Below, piece by piece: positions 1 to 15,000 of a stretch of DNA of 64,000 bases (position 1 is the first letter of the stretch; every line of letters begins with the position of its first letter). The stretch lies in NCBI RefSeq assembly GCF_003286085.1, contig NW_020825298.1, positions 5,952,001 through 6,016,000 of the forward strand. The letters are read 5' to 3'. The DNA is from Drosophila persimilis (lineage: Eukaryota; Arthropoda; Insecta; Diptera; Drosophilidae). Under the pieces are notes generated by a model that did no database searches, had not been told where the DNA came from, and worked only from the letters and a program-made list of their open reading frames with translations. A program made the position numbers and the translations under genes.

Positions 1-2700
1 GATTTCATCGAAAAGAAGCAATAAAACAAAGTTCTTTTTGTACATTTTGCACCTGCAAACTAATGGTTAATTTAAGAAATTATAAACATAAATCTGCAGA
101 ATGATTCTTGAATAATGCTACGAAATTTATTGCAGCCGCTGATTCCGATTAACCAATCGGGTTTGCAACATCTTGGTTCTACCAAAAATTTCCCCCTTCG
201 GCTGAGATCTGATCAAGGGTATCGATAGAACCAACTTGATTTTCTGGTTCCCCCAAAACAGTGGCCCTCTGCTCGGCTGCAGTTTTCTGGTCTTTTGGTC
301 TCTGGTGCAACACACAGTGCCGCGTCTGGCTGTGCGCCGCATGACTCCTACACTTGAGAAATCACACCTCGGGGGCAATGGCAGGGGCAGAGCAGCAGAA
401 GAAGTGGCTGCCACAACAGCAACTACAAAATCTGGGCAGCCTAAGAGCTGAATGGAATGGGAGCTAAAAGGGCATCATCTATAGATTGGACTAGACAAAA
501 CCAGAGCAAAGCAGACCCAGACCGAGGCGGAGACGGAGGCGAAGGAGCAAAATGAATTATGGCCGCGGGCGTGATAATAAACGGGAGATCAGACCCCGGG
601 TCTGGGGTTGGGCATGGGGCTTCGACTGCAGGAGGTTGAGGTTGAAGTTCGGGAGCCATTCTCTTGAGGGTTATCGCTCTGGCCATAAACCAAGCAAACA
701 GAACTAGGAAAAACTCTTGGCTCATTCTATTTGAAAGTTAAAACAATCAATATGACATCTGTGCAGTCTTTTAACGGGAAATGGCTTTAAAAGATATATG
801 TAAATATCATTTAATACTTAAGGAGTGCAATTGCGACCTGCGGATGGATATTAAGATCATATTAAGCTTTTATATTCTTTGAAATGCGGATCAGAGATAT
901 TACTGATGCGTTTTTAATGCCAAAAGTGTTCAGCGAGGCCGAAGGTCTAGGACTACCTGGTGGCTAGAAAGGAAGAAGTGCTAAGCGCTTCTGACACCAG
1001 GTACCCGGCTGCGAGGCGAGACCACAAGGAGAAGCCTATCGTAGACCATAATTAGCCGCGACTACTGTGCGGCTAATGAAGGCGGAGAGGCTGGACATGG
1101 AAGAGGGAACCGCAGCCTAAATGATATCTTCAAGAACGAGTAAGAGTATCTCATGGATACGCTCGTGAGAGCAACAGCAAAAGGAGTCAAACTATTAGTT
1201 GGCAATGGTGTTGCTGCTAATCACTGGCTTGCGTTGCCTCGAATCGCTAACAAATTCGACCAAAACTGTTATTATTGTTGCATGCCCCCATATGCAAAAG
1301 GGCCCTGCAATTATGCACCGAACCAGCCCCCAACAGTCCCCCGCTGTACTGCCTCTTCCTGGGGCACGTCCACATCTCCCCCATGCTGCCGTATCTAGAT
1401 ATGTCAGTTATAATAAGCAGCAGCGAAATACGAGCGCACAGACAACGGCCACGACGACGACGACGACGACGATGCTAACCAAAGATCAAGATACACACGC
1501 TCGCGAACACAGACACAGATGCATCCATACAGACATAGATACACCCATACTAAGGGGAGGCATAAAAAAACTTGAAATTCAACCAGAACGCTCTCTCTTG
1601 CTTTCGTTGTTGTCTCTCTCGGCTCTTGTCGGTTTTCCTCTATCGGCTGTTGCTGAGCAATGTTGCGAAGTCAGTGCAACTTGTGCCGCATCAAAATGTT
1701 GCCTTTACACCGTTTACAGGGCGTGCTAGTAGGAAAACCAGGTAGCCAGATAGCCTAGCAACATTTCAGATGCTGCTGGCCGCCACCTCGTTGTACCAAC
1801 ACACCCTGTCACCGGCTCTCAGCAACATTTACCCCGTCGTATATACCCATATATATTCTTGTTGAGGAAAATACGCGTTGAATCTTTTTTTGAATCTTCG
1901 AAGTTGCGGCCGCGTCGCTCCGTGTTCGAAATTTGCGTGTGTTGGGTAGGAAATTCGTGAGATCTTTGTGATAATATCACATAAAAATATCGAAAATATA
2001 TTATCAAACAAAAAAATATATAGTATATTTTTTTACCTGTTGCACATTCAGTGTTCTGATATGTGGTACGCGATTCGTGGCGTTTGTTTCTGTTGTTTAC
2101 ACTGGAGGGTGTATAATTAATACACACATGTTTACGGATAATATTATTAACTAAAAAATAAAAGGAAAAACGTGTTTCCATCAAGTCTGTTTCAACAACA
2201 AATGATCAACAAAAGAACAGAAGAATATATCTATGTGGATATCTATTAAAAAAAATGATAAATAGTGTTTATGTTGTGCTAGTGCTGATCGATTAAAACC
2301 AAAAATAGTGCAAAACCTTCTTTGAGATCCAGCGAAATAACAAGAGAGGGGAACGAAAATGGATTGAGGATTGAATTTCACCTGATTTGTATTGCCACCT
2401 TTCGTATATAATTATAATCAACGTGATCACGCGCTCACACCATCCGCACACACACACAGACGCACACACCCACACGCACACACACACAAGAGGATACAAC
2501 AACAACAACGTTTCCAACACCAGATGCAGCAACAACAACGTTAGCAACACTCCAGCTCCAGCTCCAACAACAAGTCCAACAAAAGCTTCTTGCATCCGTC
2601 CCGCCCGTCCTCCAAGGATCAAGTTTGGCAAAACCCATAATTCTGCGTCGGCTCCATGGTGTCGCCGGCTTGACCGACGCCGTCGCCATAGCCCTCCGGC
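1..2700. other. Region upstream of tkv, no gene established
   Basis: No convincing gene was found here. At about 890-1140 there is a stretch richer in G+C than its AT-rich left flank. It contains a 9-bp perfect inverted repeat (arms 1051-1059 and 1069-1077, ATTAGCCGC/GCGGCTAAT). It could be an old transposon piece or an upstream non-coding exon, and I cannot decide. An open frame on the minus strand at 441-725 begins with a signal-peptide-like segment but has no other support. Simple repeats include an ACG run near 1452-1473. The stretch from 1600 to 2430 is AT-rich and featureless by eye. Confidence 0.5.
2446..2489. repeat. (CA)n microsatellite, interrupted
   Basis: Imperfect CA dinucleotide run interrupted by GA and CC steps, about 300 bp upstream of the proposed tkv promoter. 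It is a simple repeat with no coding signal. Confidence 0.85.
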
Positions 2701-2740
2701 CCCCTCTGCTGGCTGCTCCTGGTCCCCCCCAACGGGGCGC

Positions 2741-2781
2741 TATAAACAAAACCCAAAAGAAGAGAGCATACGAATCCAGTT
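2741..2781 (+). promoter_or_regulatory. tkv: Candidate tkv core promoter (TATA plus initiator-like)
   Basis: TATAAA at 2741-2746 is followed by an initiator-like TCCAGTT whose A is at about 2778. The spacing of about 37 bp is slightly longer than usual. From there to the start codon at 3099 the sequence is purine-rich and has no upstream ATG, as expected for a 5' UTR of about 320 nt. tkv uses several promoters in D. melanogaster, so other first exons may lie outside the window. Transcription start mapping (CAGE or RAMPAGE) would settle it. Confidence 0.35.
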
Positions 2782-3098
2782 CTTCGGCGCACACAGATAC
2801 CTCGTAGAGACAGCGAAAGAGAGATAGAGAGAGGGAGATCGTATTCCCCCCCTTGCCTCCCCCTTCTAGAGATCCACGATCTCGTGTGCTTTTGTTTTGC
2901 TTTTGTTGCTTCGGCTGCTTCGCGTTTATTGTTTTGTTGCACAGCCCAGAAGAGCGGAGAGTGAAGAGTGGAGAAGAGAGTGTGGAAGGAAGACTCTGTG
3001 AAAGGAGAGGAGGAGAAGGAAGAACACAACACCAACAAAGTTGCATTGCAGCCGCTGCCACAGCCGCTGCCCCGCGCACCGTATAACAATCATCAGAC

Positions 3099-6000
3099 AT
3101 GGCGCCGAAATCCAGAAAGAAGAAGGCTCATGGTAAATATTAATATAACATTTCTTTGCTTTTTATACTCTCTCAAAACGAATGCCGGAGTCGTCGGAGT
3201 ACGATACAACTTGAGCAATCTACAAATCTCCAATGATCTCTGCCAGAACGAGGGGGTATATATGGATTCTATAGGAGAGAACTGAAAGAATGTAACTTTG
3301 GGAAGAAATCCCCAGCCGGTGAAAGAGGAACAGTCTAACAATCTGAAAACAGTTGTCCTTAAATGTATGATACTATAACAAAACAAAAAACTGTCATCTA
3401 TAATACTCTCTAAGAATCTCCTCGAAATATCCGTTGCACCGTCTAGAAATTCCTGGAATAGATAGAAATCATTTTCTATTCTATACTTTTCTTATCCATT
3501 TTGAAGATCTACGTAGATTTCTTCTATTGATTTCTTACCTTTAATTAGTGTATCCCCTGTTCGTATTGGTTCTTATTTGTTTAGCCCGATTTGAGTTTCC
3601 CTGGGGAATGGCTGGCTCTTGTTCTTGGCCATTTATAGTTTTATTTGCGATTCTCTAAGAGATTTTCCCCCCAAAGCTTTCACTGGCTGTGGTGCCACAG
3701 AGAGGAAGACTGCCCTGCCTGGTCTTGGGCCGCTTATCGTGGCGCTGATCGGCCATGGCGGACAAGTTGGTGCCATTATCATTGTGCCATGATCATTGTC
3801 GTCTCATAAGTATGCAGCGCTCATATTACAAATCTTTGAGCATATCCTGTTGGCCGCCGACTCTATCTCCTGCCACTCTGAGGCACTCACTGTGTTTTCA
3901 ATTGAAATTCGTTTGGTTTTTCGTTATGTTTCTAATTGCGTTTCGTTGTTCAGTTCGGCTCGGTTCGGTTCGGTTTCGGGAATCTTATTCTATGCCAAGT
4001 GTGGCTGGGACTGAGCCCTGACCATCCCATCGCCAGGAGATCCCATCGGCTTAAAATATGCGACGTCTCCGCCTGTCGTTGTCTCCTTTTTCCTCGGCTG
4101 AGTTTGCCCATGTTTTTCTTAATTTTTTATGACCCTCAAGCAGGTAGAATCCGGGAAAAAGATTGAAGAAACGAAAGAGACAGATCAAGAGGCAAGGGAG
4201 ATACAATGGGGCCCGAAATACAAAAAAAAAAGGAAAAGAACGAACAAAAAAGATCAGCTGTCAATTTTATGGGTGCCACAGTTCTTGTTCTCTCTTTCTC
4301 CACCTCCAGCTCTTCCTCTCTCTCTCCCTCTGGGGTGTTGCATGCCCATATTTTATGCCTTTTTTTGTGTGTGAGCCCAACATTGTTGTCATTTCATTTG
4401 CTTAGATTATTTTGATATGCATCTGAGCATTTGATTTGATTTTGGGACCTGGGATGGGCCCACGAACCGAATTTTATGACTGCGCGTGGGGATGGATTAG
4501 GGAATACACAAACAGATAATCCCCCATCATTCTTTAGATCTTTTAATAACATCGGAAAAGATGTTATTTAAATAAGAATTGTATGCAACAAGCAACCTGA
4601 TTTCACTATCTCCCGTCCCACTACGTTTACGTGTGACTGTCAACTACGTCAGACTACGTTTACGTGTGACTGGAAACTACGTCAAGCGGCAGAAATGGTA
4701 TAAATTCGTTTCTAATTTGGTCAGAAGTATTATAAGACATACTCGTAATACCAATACCTCTAGTTATATACCATATCTTCCCATTATTTGATTGGAATGA
4801 GGTCATTCCCTTATGATACATATTTTTTATCAGGGCAAACACGTCATACAATAAATATTTAAATGCGAAAGATGCCTAGTAAAACGTTATCATAAATTTA
4901 TATTGCCTCAAAATACCATTTCAATTGTGAATAATCTCGGATGAAAACGACTTAAAATCGTACTATATTTTTTCTTAATCTTTAGAAGTGTTTTTTCTTT
5001 TGAAACTAACAGAAAATTGAATCGGTTTTCTATGAATTTGTAAAGACTACATTTTCAGAGTTATTATAATTAAATTTTCTATATTTCATTCCTTTTGATC
5101 TGCATTTCATTCGTTTAAAAACGCCTTGAAGTCGCTTTAGCATCCCGTCCAGGTGCAGGGCAGAGCAGAGAGCTGTCTGATTATATGATTTCCTTTGTGC
5201 AGTCACAGTCACAGTCGCAATCGCATTCCCAGTACCCAATCCTCAGTCCTCAGTTCTCAGTCTCTCTTAATAATAAATTGGCCACGGGGGGTGTCGTCGT
5301 TCCCTGCCCCGTGGCCCGTGGCCCTGCCCCGTTTTTAGTCAGGCGGTCGGTTGCGCCCATGACAAATCGCAACAAATGCCAAACAACAGACAAGATAAAA
5401 CCCTCGAAAGCGCAACAAATACGAAAAACACCTTTTGATGTGGGCATTGTGCGCAAAGACAAAAGATATCAGGCATAGCACACAATTGCAGGGAAATCAG
5501 ACGTGAGTTTTCCTCGAAAATGCCCCGACAAGAAAGTCACTTTTTGATTGAAACTTTAAGCTGTCCAGGACCGAAGAGAGCTCATAAGAGGCCATGATAT
5601 AGGGCGACATATGCTTGAATGAATGTAGTTCCACTTCTCTCATCACAAGTGCTGGACAGACGTCGATTCTACGTGACTGTGCTGTGCTGTGCTGTGCTGT
5701 GCTGTACGGGTATGGTATTAATGATCGAATGGAAGCACTCGAAATGTTGTTTCGGAGAATCACCTTCACAAAACAAAACTCCATGCTTTCTAAACTGATA
5801 TGGAATTTGACGATAACAGCCCTGTGATAGTGTGCAGGCGTATGCGCGTGCGTATCTGTGTGTGTTTATGGCAGGCGCTAAATAGTACCAATTCCCAGGT
5901 ATATGACCGACCGACTGGCCGCTATTTAAGTTATAGGTTTGGTTGGGAACTACATCCTAATCTTATCAATTTTGTCGTCTGCCGCCGCTGCCGTCGCCGC

Positions 6001-9000
6001 CGCCACCGCCTGTTCACGTAAACAAACAAAATAAAAATATATATGCTTATAATAATAGTAAACGGAAAGGGAAACAAAAACAAGTCACAATGATCTAAGC
6101 GTTATTTCGACTATAGTGATACCTGGTAATCAGATCATATTCCAATTTAATTGAGATTCAAGACCTGATAGGAATATGCTAAAGAATGATTCTTTTGGGC
6201 AGCATTTGCTCCATTGCAAAGGTGCAAATCAAACGCGTAGAATGTTGCTGTACCGTGTATAATAATATAGTAATATAACATACAAAAACCCGCTTAATTT
6301 TACGAACAAACGTGTGCCTGTGTACACATTTTCGAATGCATTTTAGTGGCATTTTTAGCCGCCTCAGCGCATAACTTACAGATCTCTCGGAGAGAGAAAG
6401 AGAGAGGCATGCCCCAGAAAAACAACAGTAACTGTACCCTTGTCGAACACATCTAAAACATATATATTATATTTCAAACTGACGTTTGTGCTGACCATTG
6501 ACCGAATAGTTTGTGGCTTGCACTTTTCACACGCGCAAAATTTCCTCAGTGAAATTTCATTTATTTTTACTTTAATTTAAATGCCAACCTGTCGATTTAT
6601 TTCTTTTTTCATCGGCCAAGACACGCAAAAGAGGTCATTGATTTGTCCTGGGGGGGGTCCTCTCTGTGTGTGATCAGCAGAAACCCCGACTAGACGACGA
6701 CGACGGCGACTACACGAAAATCGCTCTAAATGCCGTCTGGTCGCGGTCGCGTCTTTAGGCGGAATCAGACAATTGGTTTCTGTCTGATCTGGCGACGCCG
6801 TAATAACTTCGAATCGGGGCTACGTGGCTTTCATTAAATCAGCTATAACTCTGACATTGGGCTGGCCTAAAGTCACATGAGGTTAAAGCCACACAAATAC
6901 TAGAATAATAATTAAGTCCCCCAGAAGATTAGCTAATGTTTCCACGAACTGCAATCACAATTTAAACGCGTACTTTCCCCAATAAAGCCTGACTGGAAAT
7001 GAAATATAATAGGTTTTAATATGATTATTCTCTTCACAGTGTCCGACTAAAGTGTGAAAAATATCAGTTTTAATACTGAGAAAATTGTTGCATAAATTAG
7101 AAAAAACTTAAACGGTTGCAGAAAGATGGAAAAATTGAATTAGCTAGTGGAACTGGCAGTTACAGGCATATATTATATTTTAATGAATTGTTTGATTAAT
7201 GAACCCACTTATTCTCATTAGAACCCGCAGCAGGTAGGGTTTATTCACACTTGTACCATTGAAAAGATGGAGATTTGATCTATAAGAGTTCGGTTCTCTT
7301 TGAGTTCTCTCTCTCTGAAAATTAAGGTCTTGTTTTGTGAGAAGATCAAGATCTCCATTCATTATCGGATAAGTAGAAAATGTTTGCTTAGTTTTATTTT
7401 CTCGGTTCCGTTCCCCTGCGGTTCGAGTGCAGCGTCCGCATATCCTGTTCTGCGGATCAATCTCATTCCATCCCATTCCCAAGCGATCCGATCCGATCCG
7501 ATCTGTCGCCAGCGTGTGGAACACACATGTGCGAGGAGAGCGCGTGAAAATGACGACTAAGGAGAGTCCCAGAGTATGGTTCTGCCTCTGGTGCTGTCCG
7601 TCTGCGGGGATGTGCGATGTGGGATGGTGGATGGTGGATGGGGGATGAGGATGAGCGTTCGTCGTTCTGCACCGAGGAGATGCGGATATGCTGAATGCTG
7701 AGTAGGCGGCAGCTGCTGCTGTTTGTCAAAACATTGGCATGGAATTTTGCTGTGAGGCGAGGCAAGTGAAATGAAATGTATCTGCCAGATACATATGCAC
7801 ATCTCTCTCGATGTCTGCTGGTGGGGCATATGTAAATGCAGTTTCCTGTCAGGCAAAAGAAACTCCATTAGCGGACAATAACAACAGCAGCATCCATGAA
7901 TTCCCCTTAATTTCGTTGACGATTAATCAAAATCAAATAAATGCAAGTAACTTCGGATGGGTACTCCTCCATCTACTACTGCTGCTCCTCCCTCCGCCTC
8001 CTCCTCCCTTTTCCTGAGCTCCGACCTGCTCCTGCTGGCTCTTCTGTTGATGGATTTCATGATAAATGAAGTGAAATTTGAGTGAATTTATCTTGAAGAT
8101 CCGTTGTTAAGGCTGTTCTTGGGTTGTTTTCTTTGTGTGGCATCTCCACAAACAAATGCGTTAAACGCTTCAAGCGATTATCTCTCAGACCTTAACTTTT
8201 GGATGATTTACATACATACATATGTACATATTCACGAGTATGTGTATAGTCGGTGGGTTCTTTCCAGCTAATGGAAACTTTGGTGCATTGCTAGCTTTGG
8301 TGAATGTAAATAGATGAGAACATTAGGGATTAAAACTTTCATTATCTTGTGTCTGTGTTAGATCTCCGTAGTGGTTCTATTTTTATGACCACCACTGTTT
8401 GCATGCCCCGTTATTTTTACGAGTTTGCTTTCGGCTTTTGATTTATGCAGAGGATTAACATTGATGCTATCGCTGCTCTGCTGCTCTGCTGCACTCTGCC
8501 TAGCTTTACGACTCTCGACACTGTCTCTCTCAAGGTCACTGGCCATAATCTTCACACAACAGAGCTCTCCCATTAACAGTGAGCTGTTAAAATCGAACAG
8601 TGTTTACGGCCGCTAATGGAGCGAGACACGTTCTCGTATTTGCTTTGATGTCCGAAATTCTATAACTTTTATTGTACTCCTCCTCTCCCCACCCATCAGT
8701 TATTGTTGCTGGCGGATAAGTAAATGTGTCGCACCGACAGACAGCACGGCGGCATGTTTATTAGACTACAAAACCCAACAGCAACAACAACAACAACAAC
8801 AACATGTGTACAGTGGCAGACAACTGTTAGCCGCACAATGGGAAAAACGAGAATCGCGTTTCGCAAATCGCACATCGCTAGCCAATGACAACGCACAATG
8901 GCACGTATTGCTCATTTGGGCGTATGTGCATGTCATATAAAGAACCAGTCGGCAAAATCTAGTCATTCGACTATGGGATACCTGAAAATCAAATCTAATC

Positions 9001-12000
9001 TCACGATGAAATACAAATTCATAGAAAATTGCTGGGATTTTTCATTACCTTCGATGTAATATACAATATATCACATTTGAAAGGTTTGTCAAGATGCATA
9101 CAGGTAGATTAAAGCTCCAACTCCAACTCTATTAAGTATGATAGCCTTGATTCTAAAAGAATTTCAGAAAATGGAAAATGTAACGCTTTTAGGGAAAAAC
9201 ACTTTTCCTGTATACCCATATACCCTAGGTAAAAATTCAATACTTGGTACAAAAGTATATATGTATATATCGATAAAAGATTTGCATATGTTTATATACA
9301 TTTGCATATTTTTGGGTTATTATACGTACATTTGTAGTTGTTGTATTTTCCTCACATTTGGCCAGCACACGTCATGCTGTCGCCGGGACAGCCTTAAAAG
9401 GCAGCGTTCGGCACAACGACATTTGATTCATCATCAAGTGACCAAAAAGAGCACAAAAAAAAAATCATAAGACTAATTGCCAGGGAACAGTGAAACAGTC
9501 GGGTAGTCGAGCAGTCTGGGCCTAGAGTCGGCCAGCAACATGTTGCCACTATATCCGTGTACTATATGCATATGCATATAATAGAACGGGCAACATGTTG
9601 ATAGTGGATCGGTTGGATTGGGCTGTGGCTGTGGATGTGACTGGGCTTTTGTGTATGCCGGGCGGGTTGTGCCCATAAATTGAATTGACATTTTGACGCG
9701 ACTTGCATGGGTTGTTGTTGTTGTTGTTGTTGGCCGGACAGGGCCCACCCACATTGGCATAAATCTGGTATGCAAATTGGCAACATGGGCGACAATGTCT
9801 CTTTCGTTGGTCAATGATTCATCATCTGCCTGGACATCCGTTGCAGTTTGGGTTTCCTGTTCGAAGAAACAGGAAAAGAGAGGTGCCCAAACCTTGATAA
9901 CTGATCGATCCTTGGGCAAGATCTGCACAAAATCCTCCACTTCTAGACAATTGCTGCGTCTCTCCGGGGTCTGGCAACAAATTGCAGATGCCAACAGAGC
10001 AGACAGCTTGACTTTATTTTTGTGTCGCCAAGCTATAGCCAGAATACGTATATACAGAGACCAGACAATGTCTGAATATATATGTATGTGTCCAAGTTTA
10101 TTTTCAGCCAAATAGCATTTGGTATTTCGTCTGGCAGTCGCATAAATTTCAAATTAGAAACAAAGAGAAAGAAACAGCCACAGGCAACAGGCAAGAGCCA
10201 ACACAGTCTACGACTACGACTAATTAGCTGTTCTGTTGTTTTTATTTTAATTTTGACCCAGGCCAATATCGCCATTCCCCATCTGTCCATCCGTCCATCT
10301 GTCCATCGGCTACTGTGGATGCCTCCCGCAGTCGGCGGCGGAATCATCTCGTCAAATCTTGATTTTACTGACTTTTGGCTAACGCCTTCTCCTGATTAGC
10401 ATTCGATTCCAATTTCAATTTGAATTTCGATTTCAATTCAGTGATCAGTGATCTGTGATCTCCGATCATCATCGCCCCAATATCAATATCAATATCAATG
10501 TCGTTGCTCCCTGCTGCTGCCCTGTTGCTGGTTTGCTCATTTCTCGATTTCTTGATAAAAAAAAATCGCCATAAAAATTGTATCAGCTGCTGCCGGTGCC
10601 AGTGCTGCCGTTGAATTATGCAAATCGAGTATTCGCAATCCATAAACAAGCCAATGCCCAAGATGGGGTATTTTTTTTGTTTTTTGTTTTTTTACTTCAT
10701 TGGAATTGCAATGTCCGCCCATAAATGTCCGCTGGCCGATAAGATTTTTATGTTGAGCGTTGATTTTATTTGTGTTTTTAATTTTCCCCATACATTGATT
10801 ACTTTCAATTGCTAATTTATGTCTGATTTTTAACCTTTTTCTCTCCTCTCTGTTTCTCTTGTTTCAGGTAAGTTTGATCTCAAGATCAAAGCGAAGCGTG
10901 CACAAAAGAGAAGCTTAAAGATTAGAAGAGGGCCCCCAATGATTGGTAAAGTATTTGGGTTGAAAAATACAATAGACACAAGATGCTGAAGAGCTTTAAA
11001 TGAAACTTAAGATTAATGGGTTTTCAAAGTTTATAAAATTTGTTTAAAATGTATTTTGTACAATTAGTTTTCAATGGCCTTTCGTATTTGATTAGATTAT
11101 CACCCAGACCACATTTTGAGATTTGTTTTCCCATCTCTACAAATCGCCAGCGATCTGCGCGCGTTTTTAAACGCCTCTCTCATGGGTGGTCCAGCACCAG
11201 CAGTCGCCAGTCGGACGCTGCACTTGCCAGCTGCTGCAATATTTCATATTTGAGAGTGCACTTGTGTACGTGTGTGTATATTTTTTGTAATTTTTTTTAA
11301 TATTTTTGCGCTTGCAATTAAAAATCATTAAGCCAAATCAGCGCGGTCTGCCCGCCGGGCTCTCTAATTAAAGCTGATTGTGTTGATTTGCAAAGGGGAA
11401 AAAACTGAAAAAAGCTCACAAAAAAAATGTAGGAAAATTATGCGAAAACGTACATGTGTGTATGTGTATGTGTATGAATGCTGCAATTGTTTTTAATTGC
11501 CGGAAAGAAGAGGCAAGGGGCGAGAGAGTCCATAAGCCAAAATTGTGTCGAGACATAAATCTGGCCATCTGCTCATTTGTAGAGAAAAACTTCTCCTAAT
11601 CTTTTGCCTGGCCCGACCTGGGATTGGCTTTTGGAGGTTTGTTTTATTTCATTCATGATTTTCAAAGCACAAAAGTCCAAATAGAATTGGAAACACACGA
11701 AACAACAAAAAATATAGAAATATAAATAGGCAGCACAGGCATTAATTATAGCCATTTATAAGGAAAAATCGTTTTAAAAGTTGTCATGCCCGAAAGCGTG
11801 TAGAGTGGTGTGTGGAGTGCCAGAGCCACAGAGCCTCAGAGCCCCAGCCACAGCCTCAACAAAGGCTTGGCAACCGCAAATACAGCATACAGCATACAGC
11901 ATCGAGAAACCGAACCGAGAAACCCGTTTACCTTCGCCATCGGTTCTGTTTTTTATTAGGAAAACAAACGATTTCGTTTGGACTTTAACTTTTGGTTAGA

Positions 12001-15000
12001 GTCTTTCCGATCACCCCCTACCTCTACCTCTATCTCTGCTCTCAACCAATGATTAATCTGGTAGATTTGTATCCCCAAAAATCACTCGGCCTGGCCATGT
12101 CTGGACTTTGGGGAATTGCGATTCCCACAAGGATTTATAGAACATACAATTTATGACACCTCCTAGGCGGGGGCCCTGATTTCCACGGAAATTGACCCTC
12201 CAAGACGATTTTAATTTACATAAATTTCTGGGAATATCAGAGGTGGCTTTTAAGCTATGCTATCCATAAGTTTTAGGCAAATTCCTCATGACAGTGTGAA
12301 TTCTTTTGGGAATATAATTACTAAGCTGAATTTATTTATTATTTCTCGAGGCAGTGCGAATTCCATTTGGGCTTTAATTTCTAAGCTCAATATACGAGTA
12401 TTCTATTGGTGTCTTTATTTGGTAACTAATTGAATTAGATAGTGGACTGGATTCAGTTCTATAAATGGTTCTGCTCCATTTTCTTAATGAATATATCTGA
12501 TGACTGGCCTAATTTTTGCTTTAACAGAAGCACTGACATTCTGATTTATTGGGAGGTTAATTTATAGGTGTTCTCTGAGCTCTATAAATGATGAAATTTT
12601 TCTGAATATATTTCAGAGGCTTTTAGAGATGGGAAGTACAGGGATCCTGATGGATTTCATGCATCAGATTTTCGGAATTAGAGCGTAAAAATAGTACGCT
12701 CGATTGTCTTAATATATGATGGATTGCTGTTGGGCTTATACGCATGAAAAATCCCTAATCATCGGTACTATGTGCCTATATATTTTAATTCATAAAAAGG
12801 GTGAATTTTTAAACCCATTAACCTTGTTCATTTACCGATTTTACAATTGACTCTGCTTATTCAATTAATAACCAGATCTAATTGATAGCTGCCATTATTT
12901 GATCATTTGTTCGCCACTCAATGGACAGGCGACCCATCACCTTTTGTTAATCCGTATAAATTTCAAATTGTTCATTGATTGCAATCAGTAATTATTGCTT
13001 TTTTTCCGCTCTGCCACGATAATTGCCTCTTTTTATAGACCAAACTGTTTAGGATTTGAAACGATTAAAAATCAGAATTAAATCCATAATTTATCTACGG
13101 TTTAAATTCAAATTTTTTGAGTATTATTAAACGTCTTTTGAGCCCCACACTTCGCTCAATTATTTAGTGTCTGTTTTCTAAGCTTTGATTATAATTTCTC
13201 CGGCCAACAATGGAGCGGCTAATTAGAGTCATAAAATTTCCTAAACTACATATAAATTTGTATAAATATGTACATATGTACTTGTAGGTCTGTACATATG
13301 TATCTTATATCGCATGTTGTATATGGGGGCTATCTATAAGTCATTGTTCATTGGAGGGGGCGTGTATGCAAAATGCAAAATGGGTAGAAAACAATTAATT
13401 GCTATTGATTTACGGGGCGTATGCTTGATTTATTTAGCAATCGTTTGACCAAAAATGCCACGCGGTCATTCATTTTCTTTTTTTTTTCTCTGTCTCTTTT
13501 TCACTGTTTTTTATATCCCGCACATATAAATGTATTTTATTTATTGCCCGCGCATGTGGGCTCCAAAGCCCTGGGGGTAAATAGATGATGACTTCATTGC
13601 CAATGTTGCAACATCATCATCCATCCAGCAATGGTACAATACGACCAGTAGCAGCATTAACAAATGTATAAAGTAATGGTCATGCTCCTGCTCGAAGGAA
13701 GGCAGTTCCTCTAGAAGGCTTTTGTCATTCAACGTTTAAGCGTGACTGGAAATATTGTCAATCAGTTGGGGCTCAAGGGGCTCCCAGTTTTGTACCACAA
13801 ATGAAAGAGCGAGGGCTTTTCGTAGGGGTAGTTTCTTCAATTTTTTTTTGGCAACTTTTATCGTACAGAATTTTACATTTTCATTAGTTTGCAATCCAGG
13901 AAAGGGGGTGCTAGCAGGGGGAACAAAAAATATGTATATTACTTCTAATATTTTTTCTAAAGAATACTACAATCTCGAGAAATAATTCATTTCAGCAAAT
14001 CAACATAATTGTCTTTATTCACTTAATAATACCTTGTCAGAGCCGGTTTTAATAATGAATTTTGAATTGAGGCAAAATCTTAAATGTTATTAATGTGATT
14101 GCTTCTGTTGTTATATATTTTGTTTTAAAGACCATTCGATTGATACATTAGTAGCAGATTCCTGTAAACTAAAGTAAATAATATAAACAATTTGTATAGT
14201 TCTCACAATCCTAAACGCATAACTACAGCATATACAAGTACCAAATAAGTGCCAGATGCCCAGTTGATGGTTCTATTATGGGTTCTGTTAGGGATTCTGT
14301 TAAGGGTTCTGTTAGGGGTTCTGTTGGGGGTTCTGTTGAGGGTTATGTGAGGCCTTATGTTAGTTAATGCCACTGCTGTTGCTTTGATAGCCGCTGTATT
14401 TTTATGAGAAACTACTTTCCTGACACTTTCCTGTGTTTCCTGTCACTTCGCTGACTGTCTGCTAATGTGACTGCTACTCCTACTCGAACTCTTGTTGCTG
14501 TTGCCAGCTCTTGTTATTTCTGTTACGAGTATACAATCTTCAGTCAATCCCCGGATAATTTATGCAGCACTCTATGCTTTGCATTTCAAGCAGTTTCCTC
14601 TCGGATCACATGCCACCAAAACAGGTATAGAAATCAATGTATAGACTGTATATGAATGTACATATAAACATATATAATACATAAGATCGGTTCGGATTGG
14701 AGAGTGGAACGTTACTTTTGAACCCGGATGTGTCAGTGTGTGTGTGTGTGTGTCTCTAATGCGAATCAATTTGAGGCTAATGTAGATTGCTTTCGATTTA
14801 TGCAGATTATGCAAAGGGCGTTCCAAATTGAACCATTCATTCTGGTCTTGTCTGAGAGAGCGCTCTGTCCGGGGCTGTAGGTGTAGGTTTTTTTGTCTGA
14901 GACTCGAATGGTTTCCAGTAGGGTGCCATCCACAGCATCCGGCTCTGCCCACGCACCATCGCAGGCCAGACAGACATTTTGTTCAGCGTTTTGTTAAGCC

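Noticed and set aside
2435..3100. 221-codon frame antisense to the tkv 5' UTR
   Set aside because: It translates CA and CT-rich simple sequence and has no recognisable domain.
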